From: Bacteroidota bacterium
GTDB taxonomy: Bacteria; Bacteroidota; Bacteroidia; B-17B0; Aurantibacillaceae
Direction of reading: 5' to 3'
Assembly (NCBI GenBank): GCA_003153315.1
Contig: PLYA01000028.1
Coordinates: 1-64,000 of the forward strand
DNA length: 64,000 nucleotides
Shown: in pieces, positions 25,954-32,524 of the stretch
Position numbering within the stretch: the first letter of the stretch is position 1
Layout: every line of letters begins with the position of its first letter
Notes under the pieces: generated by a model
Databases searched by the model: none
Seen by the model: only the letters and a program-made list of their open reading frames with translations
What the model was told of the DNA's origin: nothing
Made by a program: the position numbers and the translations under genes

Positions 25954-26615
25954 TGTTTTCTGACATAACGCTTCAATCGACTTTGAGACTGATAGAAGTT
26001 AGGGAACTTTTAGATTTTATAAAAAGTAACACCCCAAAACCTCCAAATGTTGAACCTACTAATATTTTAATTTCAAAGGGATTATTTTTTGTTCATTTAT
26101 ATGGAGCATATGAATATACAGTTAAAACAACTGTTTCAAGAACAATAGATCTTATTAATAAAAAAAATCCTCAACTAAATAATTGTAAACCGTTATTTCT
26201 ATCTATTATTTTGAATTCAGAGCTAGATTCAATAGCATCGGTAGGTGATAAAAAATGGGAGAAGAGGCACACATTATTTACTAAGTTTAATACTAATAAC
26301 ATTGTCCAAATTCAAAACGACATTTTCCCTACAAATGGTCGAAACCTTAAATATAGACAACTTCAAAGTATATGGAATAGTTTTTCTATTTCTGACCCAA
26401 TTTTACCAAGACAATCTTTAGGAGGGCGTATTACGGAATTAATTGAAAATCGCAATGCAATTGCTCATGGCAATGAACCAGCTGCAACAATTGGTTCTTT
26501 AAATACAATTTCAGAACTTTATATTAGGCATTCCGAAATAAGCGAAGTCTGTTCATACATTATTAAGACATTTGAGGAATATGTAAAAAATGATAGATTC
26601 CTAAAAGGAAATTAA
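25953..26615 (+). CDS. HEPN-domain protein (MAE_28990/MAE_18760-like), probable RNase
   Basis: 220 residues, all-helical. The HEPN RNase motif R-X4-H is present as ENRNAIAHGNE (Arg167, His172). The N-terminal half (LLDFIKSNTPKP, GLFFVHLYGAYEYTVKTTVS) resembles the MAE_28990/MAE_18760 HEPN families, which are known to pair with DUF262 genes. HEPN proteins of this kind cleave RNA when activated. Its overlap with the DUF262 gene points to a single functional unit in which one protein senses or regulates and this one kills or halts growth. Codon use is AT-richer than in the flanking genes, consistent with transfer. Confidence 0.78.
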   Translation: MFSDITLQSTLRLIEVRELLDFIKSNTPKPPNVEPTNILISKGLFFVHLYGAYEYTVKTTVSRTIDLINKKNPQLNNCKPLFLSIILNSELDSIASVGDKKWEKRHTLFTKFNTNNIVQIQNDIFPTNGRNLKYRQLQSIWNSFSISDPILPRQSLGGRITELIENRNAIAHGNEPAATIGSLNTISELYIRHSEISEVCSYIIKTFEEYVKNDRFLKGN

Positions 26616-26663
26616 CTATTGATATCAATGCATTTTATGTTGATTACAAGCGTTAGTGATTAG

Positions 26664-26760
26664 AGCAAACTGCCATGCAGCGCGTAAAGCCTACTTCGGC
26701 AAGCTCAGTATAAACTCTGGCGCACTTCTACATTTCGACAGGCTCAATGCTCAGTTTGCT
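26664..26760. repeat. Short MITE/REP-like element with 9-bp terminal inverted repeats
   Basis: AGCAAACTG (26664-26672) and CAGTTTGCT (26752-26760) are perfect inverted copies bounding 97 bp. Inside are two near-direct copies of TTCGGCAAGCTCA / TTCGACAGGCTCA (26695-26707 and 26734-26746). This word family is widespread in bacterial genomes as a dispersed repeat. Too short to code. It lies between the HEPN gene and the RHS/AAA gene. Confidence 0.55.
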
Positions 26761-26785
26761 AGCACCGGAACGCCCAAAACAAAAC

Positions 26786-29230
26786 CTACAATAAATCGTC
26801 AATATTGGTAGATGCCCCATCATCGGGTTCTACATCATGCACAAGGGTGCTTTTGTTTTTCAGCATAGCATATACTTCGCTTAGGGTGGCAGGGGCTGTA
26901 AAATGATGTTTTATTCCTAAACGGGATGCCAGCAGGTTTGCATCCAGTTCGCTAAGGGGTTTAAACTCTTTGCGGGCAATTAAGCGCCCGGGGCGTAGCA
27001 GGGCGCTATCCAGTTTTTTTAAATCAACGTTAAAGGTGCAAATAATTTGTACGTTCAGCATATCGTTCAGCAAACCATCGCTCATATTAAGCAGGTTGGT
27101 AACGCCTTGTATGCGCACCCCTTCTTCGCGTTTGGCAAGCAAGGGCTCGGCATCTTCAATTAGCAGCACACAAAAAAATCCTTCGTCGGCCCAGTTACTT
27201 AGTTCTTTTTGCAAAAAGGTAATAAAGGCAGGATCAACCAAAAAATCTACCATATTGGGCGGCATATAAATAACCACCTTATTATTGGAAGCCATTTTTC
27301 GCAGCAAATGCCTTATGTAAAAGGTTTTGCCTGTGCCGGGTTCTCCATGAAAAAGTACCAGCCCTTTGGTTTCGCTGTTAAAACGTTCCATCAAATCATC
27401 GTGAAACTTACTAAAGCCATAACCGTAATTTACATCCAGGTCTTTTATCTCAAAATTATCGGCAACGCCATGCCCCTGCAACGACCACGTGCCGTTATCG
27501 GTTTCTATCATATAGATGGTAGGCTTATCGGGCTTTTTATAAATCAGATGCAGTTGCACCAGCTTATCTATCTTCAGTTCAAACTCTAAATCTCTCTTGC
27601 CCGAAGCATCGCTGGGGTGCAGCATTTGAAACGGACTGGTAAACACTTGTGTAAAAGGGCTTCCGTTAGAAATAAAACCGGGCAAATCATAGTCACTCCC
27701 ATTGCCTGATAAAATTCTTACGGCATGCATCATATAGCCCGGGTTGTTAGGAAAATTAAGCGTGTAGTTGCTCATTATTTCGTTATGTAAGCCAAGCTTA
27801 ATTCGGTTGCTGTGCACAATTTCTGCTTTAAAATCTTTTTGTAATGCTTTAAGCAAAGACATGGCCTCAATATTACCTGCCGAATAATTGAACACCGAAG
27901 GCCATTCGTTGTTTTTTAGTGCATAATAGCGCAAGGCGCTAAAGTTTTCGGGCACACCTACCTCTACTAACCACTGTGCCTGTGCAGTAGTAATGGGGGT
28001 TTCATCTTTAGTGTTTTCGGGTTTAGCTTTGCTTTTCATAGCGGTTGCTTTTACGTTCTTAGCTGTTTTTTTTATCGCCGGTGTCTCTTCCTTTTTTGTT
28101 TTGGTAATAGTCCATGTAAGCGGTTTTGTTTTATCCTCTTCGCCAAAATATATATACTCTCTTATATATATATACAAGGGGTTACCATTATAGCGAATGA
28201 TTTTTTTAACCCAATTGCCATGTTTATCATTCTCTATTTCGTAATGGTATAAGGATGATGGTTTGGCTTTTTCCTGTCCTATTTCATTATATACCATCTC
28301 ATACCACAAATCTCCGTCTTCATTATATACACTCTTTTCAATTCTCTTACCATAATCGTCATACTTATACGTTTCTTTAGAATGGAATACGCCGTTTTCT
28401 TCAAAGCGGTCTTCAATCAGGTTTCCTTTGTTATCGTATTGGTAGCTGTTCTTGTACTCTAACTCTCCTTCAGCATCATACTGACAATCTTCCAACATTC
28501 TTCCTTCTCCATCATACTTGAATTTTTTCGTAAACTCTAAAATATCATCTTCATATTCTACCTCCTCAATTTTCAGTCCTTTCTCATCATATTTATAGAT
28601 TGTCTTTGTACATGTTCCGTTTTCGCGTGAATAGATATATTCAATCAGTTTCCCTTCGTCATCATATTTAGATAATGCCGTATGATTTTGATGTTTATGA
28701 GCCTCATTAAACTCCCATTTACGCCTAACCTCTCTACCCTTATCATCATACGCATAGGTTGCTTTCATGTGGAGGCTACCGTCTTCTAACAAAAAAGTAT
28801 ATTCGAGCAAATGGTCTTTATCATCGTAGCGACTGATAGAGTGCTTACCTGTTTCCACTCCCTTTCCATCATATTCAACAAACTTTAGGTTATTTCCCCT
28901 TTCATCATAGTAGTGAGCCGTTTTAAGGGTCAATTCTCCATTTACATAATTGTTAACTTCAAATAAATTTCCTCTGGCATTAAACTTTGATTCTGATGAA
29001 GCCCCGGCATCAAAAAAATAATGCGCGTATGTTTTAGCTCCCTTTTCATCAAAGGTCTTTACGTAATTTTCGTTTATATCTCTTGGGTCGTAAAATATCT
29101 CGCCGGGAATAATTTTACCATTTACTTCTTCTGCTTTATAACAAACCTGTTTAAGTTGCTTAACAGAACCAAATAAACCGGCATTCTGTGCATCACTTCT
29201 CTTGGGTATGTTTTTATTTACAGTTTCCAT
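26786..29230 (-). CDS. RHS/YD-like repeat protein fused to a C-terminal AAA+ ATPase
   Basis: 814 residues, no signal peptide. Residues about 40-390 consist of YD-type repeats (KYDDEGKLIEYIYSRENG, YKYDEKGLKIEEVEY, YQYDNKGNLIEDRFEENG and others), the pattern seen in RHS and toxin-complex shells and in MORN-like antitoxin-repeat proteins. A basic Lys/Thr/Ala linker (about 395-440) follows. Residues about 440-600 are a domain I do not recognise. The C-terminus is an AAA+ ATPase: Walker A GEPGTGKT (629-636), Walker B VLLIEDAE (688-695), sensor-1-like IICTFN, and LLRPGR with the arginine finger. The ATPase resembles FtsH/Cdc48-type modules. Lack of secretion signal suggests a cytoplasmic machine with a repeat-built sensing surface. 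Role unknown; a stress or defence function is a guess. Confidence 0.72.
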   Translation of the reverse strand: METVNKNIPKRSDAQNAGLFGSVKQLKQVCYKAEEVNGKIIPGEIFYDPRDINENYVKTFDEKGAKTYAHYFFDAGASSESKFNARGNLFEVNNYVNGELTLKTAHYYDERGNNLKFVEYDGKGVETGKHSISRYDDKDHLLEYTFLLEDGSLHMKATYAYDDKGREVRRKWEFNEAHKHQNHTALSKYDDEGKLIEYIYSRENGTCTKTIYKYDEKGLKIEEVEYEDDILEFTKKFKYDGEGRMLEDCQYDAEGELEYKNSYQYDNKGNLIEDRFEENGVFHSKETYKYDDYGKRIEKSVYNEDGDLWYEMVYNEIGQEKAKPSSLYHYEIENDKHGNWVKKIIRYNGNPLYIYIREYIYFGEEDKTKPLTWTITKTKKEETPAIKKTAKNVKATAMKSKAKPENTKDETPITTAQAQWLVEVGVPENFSALRYYALKNNEWPSVFNYSAGNIEAMSLLKALQKDFKAEIVHSNRIKLGLHNEIMSNYTLNFPNNPGYMMHAVRILSGNGSDYDLPGFISNGSPFTQVFTSPFQMLHPSDASGKRDLEFELKIDKLVQLHLIYKKPDKPTIYMIETDNGTWSLQGHGVADNFEIKDLDVNYGYGFSKFHDDLMERFNSETKGLVLFHGEPGTGKTFYIRHLLRKMASNNKVVIYMPPNMVDFLVDPAFITFLQKELSNWADEGFFCVLLIEDAEPLLAKREEGVRIQGVTNLLNMSDGLLNDMLNVQIICTFNVDLKKLDSALLRPGRLIARKEFKPLSELDANLLASRLGIKHHFTAPATLSEVYAMLKNKSTLVHDVEPDDGASTNIDDLL

Positions 29231-29393
29231 ACTAGCTTTATTTCAATATCGAAGATACAAAATATTACAGGTATTAACGATAATATAACGATTAAATTGT
29301 ATTTGTTAGAAGCTGGAGAGGAAAGCCTCTTTGTAATCAAAAAACTTGGAACATAAAGCCCGCTGACGTAACCGCCAGAACGCCCTAAAACAA

Positions 29394-29421
29394 AAAAGCC
29401 CCGGTAAACACCGAGGCTTTT
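29394..29421 (-). terminator. Rho-independent terminator of the copper-protein gene
   Basis: Arms AAAGCCCCGGT (29395-29405) and ACCGAGGCTTT (29410-29420) pair with one mismatch around AAAC, with A/T runs on both sides. It lies just after the stop at 29437 on the - strand. Confidence 0.8.
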
Positions 29422-29436
29422 ATAGCAATGTTGCTA

Positions 29437-29856
29437 TTATTTCATTTCGCTGCACAGCTTAGCTGTTTTGCGGCAATCTTCTGCACATTTTTTGCAATGG
29501 TCTGATGTAAACTTTTCGCATTCTGTTGCGCATTTCTCGCATGCTTTAGCACACTTCTCGCATTCGCTAACAGCATTTGCACTGTTTGCATTCATGGCTT
29601 TGGTTGCTGCTTTGCAAGCGGCTACACACTCTTTGCAAAGTTGTGTGCAAACAGCCATTTTGCTATCTTTTGTACACTTGCTTTCGCAGGCGTTGCAGGA
29701 TTTAATGCACTCGTTGCAGGCATCAATACATGCCTTGTACTTTTCATCGCTTAATTCACTTTTCACAACCGCCTTTTCATTTGGTAAAGAAGTTTTTGTT
29801 GTTGCTGCCATGGTAATAAATCCAATAGCTGCCAGTACTAAAATTGCTTTTTTCAT
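29437..29856 (-). CDS. Exported four-helix-bundle copper-storage-like protein (DUF326/Csp)
   Basis: From the start at 29856 (139 residues) there is a Sec-type signal peptide (MKKAILVLAAIGFITMA); an in-frame ATG 39 bp upstream adds a basic extension and is less likely. The mature protein has 19 cysteines in CxxxC spacing (ACIDACNECIKSCNACESKC, CTQLCKECVAAC, CEKCAKACEKCATECEKF, CKKCAEDCRKTAKLC). These line the inside of a four-helix bundle in copper storage proteins (Csp), which bind many Cu(I) ions. Placed in the periplasm it could buffer copper. It has its own terminator. No copper ATPase or regulator is nearby. Confidence 0.85.
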   Translation of the reverse strand: MKKAILVLAAIGFITMAATTKTSLPNEKAVVKSELSDEKYKACIDACNECIKSCNACESKCTKDSKMAVCTQLCKECVAACKAATKAMNANSANAVSECEKCAKACEKCATECEKFTSDHCKKCAEDCRKTAKLCSEMK

Positions 29857-29988
29857 GTTTTTTATTTTAATTGTTTTTATAAGTTTAAGATGCAAAGGTG
29901 TATTGCTTTTTATGCCAGGTATATGATGCTAGTCAAACTACACGGTGATTTTTATCACAGTATATCGGCACTATGGTTTAATGCTTAT

Positions 29989-30131
29989 AACCCGCAAAGA
30001 GTTATTAACTGTTACCCCCAACCGGTACAGTTGTAAATATTAACTTAAGTGCACAACCAAACGGTGTTTACTTTATAAAAGTAATAGCTAATGGAGTACA
30101 CACCATTAAGCGAGTTACCTTTAACAACTAA
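29989..30131 (+). pseudogene. Orphan T9SS sorting-domain relic
   Basis: The stretch matches the 3' end of the adhesin gene at 32525-35491. With one frame correction it encodes KELLTVTP, then VNINLSAQPNGVYFIKVIAN and a TIKRVTFNN ending, followed by a stop (30129-30131). One extra base near 30024 breaks the frame, and there is no upstream coding part. Downstream, the terminator (30152-30178) and promoter words (to 30218) also match those after the adhesin. This is the decayed tail of a second T9SS protein gene or a duplicated segment. The rest of 29896-30247 contains nothing else I can support. Confidence 0.75.
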
Positions 30132-30151
30132 TTTGTTTTAACTTTATAGCC

Positions 30152-30178
30152 AAAGCCGCTCTATTGGAGCGGCTTTTT
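30152..30178 (+). terminator. Rho-independent terminator after the sorting-domain relic
   Basis: Perfect 10-bp arms AAAGCCGCTC (30152-30161) and GAGCGGCTTT (30167-30176) around TATTG, followed by a T-run. The same stem sequence ends the adhesin gene at 35514-35541. Confidence 0.85.
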
Positions 30179-30210
30179 TGTTGTCTTTAATCTTTATGAC
30201 TTTAATAATT

Positions 30211-30218
30211 TACTTTTG
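30211..30218 (+). promoter_or_regulatory. -7 box TACTTTTG for the S33 peptidase-like gene
   Basis: Full TAnnTTTG match 30 bp before the ATG at 30248. The surrounding TTAATAATTTACTTTTG is repeated upstream of hutI (35570-35587), a sign that terminator plus promoter were duplicated together. Confidence 0.55.
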
Positions 30219-30247
30219 CGGTAAACACAACCATTAAACTTTAAACT

Positions 30248-31267
30248 ATGCGCCTGCTGCCTTTTATTTTAGTTGTTTTTCTTATCGGTTCATGTAATCA
30301 AAATACAAAACCAACCCGGGTTTCTCTTACTGATTATTTTACCTATGGCGATTCAGTTGAATGTGCCGGCATAAAAATGATTCCTATTAAAACCCCCGTG
30401 GGTGAATTTAAGGTATGGACTAAACGTTTTGGAAAGAACCCTAAAATAAAAATATTGCTGCTGCATGGCGGCCCGGCTATGACGCATGAGTACATGGAAT
30501 GTTTTGAAACATTTTTTCTACGCGAAGGTTTTGAGTTTTATGAATACGACCAGTTGGGTTCTTATTACAGCGACCAGCCAAAAGACAGCAACTTGTGGAC
30601 GACAGAGCGTTTTGTAGAAGAAGTAGAACAGGTACGTAAAGCCATAGGTGCCGATAGCAGCAATTTTTATGTGCTTGGCAATTCATGGGGTGGCATTCTT
30701 GCCATGGAATATGCGTTGAAATATCAAAAAAACATAAAAGGTTTGCTGGTTGCCAATATGATGGCAAGCGCACCCGAGTATGGTAAATATGCCGATGAAG
30801 TACTTGCCAAACAAATGAAACCCGAAGTACTTGCTGAAATTAAAGCACTGGAAGCGAAAAAGGATTTTGCTAACCCGCGTTACATGGAATTGCTGATTCC
30901 TAATTTTTATCATGAACATTTATGCCGATTGAAAGAATGGCCCGATGGTTTTAACCGAGCCATGAAACACGTTAATGGCGAGATTTATACTATGATGCAG
31001 GGGCCGAGTGAGTTTGGCATAAGTGGTCGTTTGGCAAACTGGGATATTAAAAGCAGGTTGAAAGAAATAACCGTTCCTACTTTAATGGTGGGCGCTAAGT
31101 ATGATACGATGGATCCAAAGGCAATGGAAGAACAAAGTAAACTGGTTAAAAAAGGCAGATACCTGTATTGCCCAAACGGAAGTCACTTATCTATGTGGGA
31201 TGACCAGACCGTTTTTATGAGTGGAGTTATTACATTTATAAAGGATGTTGATGCTGGAAGCTTATAA
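30248..31267 (+). CDS. Proline-iminopeptidase-family (S33) alpha/beta hydrolase, lipoprotein
   Basis: 339 residues with a lipoprotein signal (LVVFLIGSCNQN). The alpha/beta hydrolase core shows LLLHGGPAMTHEYME (oxyanion HGGP motif), the nucleophile elbow LGNSWGGILAMEYAL with the catalytic Ser, an Asp in VGAKYDTMDP and the His in PNGSHLSMWD. HGGP plus GxSWGG is the signature of proline iminopeptidases, which remove N-terminal proline from peptides. Membrane anchoring places it in the envelope. Substrate specificity is not proven. Confidence 0.83.
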   Translation: MRLLPFILVVFLIGSCNQNTKPTRVSLTDYFTYGDSVECAGIKMIPIKTPVGEFKVWTKRFGKNPKIKILLLHGGPAMTHEYMECFETFFLREGFEFYEYDQLGSYYSDQPKDSNLWTTERFVEEVEQVRKAIGADSSNFYVLGNSWGGILAMEYALKYQKNIKGLLVANMMASAPEYGKYADEVLAKQMKPEVLAEIKALEAKKDFANPRYMELLIPNFYHEHLCRLKEWPDGFNRAMKHVNGEIYTMMQGPSEFGISGRLANWDIKSRLKEITVPTLMVGAKYDTMDPKAMEEQSKLVKKGRYLYCPNGSHLSMWDDQTVFMSGVITFIKDVDAGSL

Positions 31268-31350
31268 AAATTACTTCTGTTTTATAACAACTACGTATAG
31301 AAGAAATAGAAAATAAACCGTTTTTATTTTATTTTTACCAAAACTTAATT

Positions 31351-32427
31351 ATGTCAGCACCCACCACCCTTCCACCTTTTGCAACAACGTACAGTCCACA
31401 ACTACCGGAATTAATGTTGCAGTTGCAATGCAGTATAGCCATTACAACCTACCAGGCCAATAAACTGGTTTTAATCAGTCCGGTTGATGCGGAGAAACTA
31501 ACCCAATTGCCGCGTTCTTTTAATGGCCCTATGGGCATTGCTGTGCAGGGAGATAAAATGGTTCTTGCTTCTAAAGACGAGGTTACCGTTTTTGAGAACT
31601 CGGTTGACTTAGCCAAACATTACCCGAATAAAACAAACACCTATGATAGTTTGTGGCTGCCCCGCCTTACTTTTTATACCGGCAGGGTTGATATGCATGA
31701 TATTGCTTTTGGCCATGATGGTATTTATGCCATTAATACTTCTTTTTCCTGCGTTTGTAAAATAAATGGCAACTATAATTTCATTCCGGTTTGGCAACCT
31801 CCTTTCATAAGCAAACTGGTAAGCGAAGACCAATGTCATTTGAACGGCCTGGTGATGGTAAATGATAAACCAAAATATATTACTGCTTTAGGGCAAACCA
31901 ATACCCCTCAGGGATGGCGTGAAAACATTACAACGGGTGGAATATTGATGGATGTAGAAACGAATGAGGTGATTTTAAGCGGTCTTGCCATGCCGCATTC
32001 ACCAAAAATGTATAATAAAGAGTTATACATGTTGCTCTCTGCCAAAGGAGAGTTTATAAAAGCAGATATGGCTAATAAAACATACACAGTTATAAAGAAG
32101 TTTGATGGGTTTTGCCGTGGACTGGCTTTTTATAACGACTATGCCTTTATAGCCTTTTCTAAACTTCGTAAAAACTCAAGCACATTTGCCAAACTATCCT
32201 TTAGCGAAACCGCTAATTTTGCAGGAATAAAAATTATACACATGCCAACAGGCGCTCAGGTAGCCGAAATTACTTACCAGAATAGTGTGGATGAAATTTA
32301 TGATATGGTTGTTTTGCCCGGTATGATTCGTCCTAACATTCTAAATACAAGCAACGATATTTATAAACATTCTTTGTCAATACCCGGGCAAACCTTTTGG
32401 GCTGATTTCGGTAAGGATGATTTATAA
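31351..32427 (+). CDS. TIGR03032 family protein
   Basis: 358 residues that match the TIGR03032 family throughout: QCSIAITTYQANKLVLI near the N-terminus, LPRSFNGPMGIAV, GRVDMHDIAFG, NTSFSCVCKI, CHLNGLVMV, WRENITTGGILMDV and GLAMPHSPKMYN. The alternating strand pattern suggests a beta-propeller. No signal peptide is visible. Members are found in varied bacteria, often near TPR proteins or secreted repeat proteins, but no biochemical function is established. Followed closely by the large T9SS adhesin, which has its own promoter. Confidence 0.85.
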   Translation: MSAPTTLPPFATTYSPQLPELMLQLQCSIAITTYQANKLVLISPVDAEKLTQLPRSFNGPMGIAVQGDKMVLASKDEVTVFENSVDLAKHYPNKTNTYDSLWLPRLTFYTGRVDMHDIAFGHDGIYAINTSFSCVCKINGNYNFIPVWQPPFISKLVSEDQCHLNGLVMVNDKPKYITALGQTNTPQGWRENITTGGILMDVETNEVILSGLAMPHSPKMYNKELYMLLSAKGEFIKADMANKTYTVIKKFDGFCRGLAFYNDYAFIAFSKLRKNSSTFAKLSFSETANFAGIKIIHMPTGAQVAEITYQNSVDEIYDMVVLPGMIRPNILNTSNDIYKHSLSIPGQTFWADFGKDDL

Positions 32428-32463
32428 TTTTCAATATTAAGAAATGGTTAATTTTTTAACATA

Positions 32464-32496
32464 TTTGTTAAAGAACTACTATTGTGATTACATTCG
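32464..32496 (+). promoter_or_regulatory. Bacteroidota-type promoter for the T9SS adhesin
   Basis: TTTG (32464-32467), a 21-nt spacer and TACATTCG (32489-32496), one mismatch from TAnnTTTG. The start codon is at 32525. Confidence 0.5.
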
Positions 32497-32524
32497 CTTC
32501 CAAAATCAACCTTAAATATAAAGT

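Noticed and set aside
26640-26663. AAGCGTTAG after the HEPN gene as an attC end
   Set aside because: No matching inverse core or left half was found, so it is not joined to the cassette array.
29468-29926. Plus-strand frame opposite the copper-storage-like gene
   Set aside because: Mirror of the Cys/Lys-rich coding sequence; no plausible domain.
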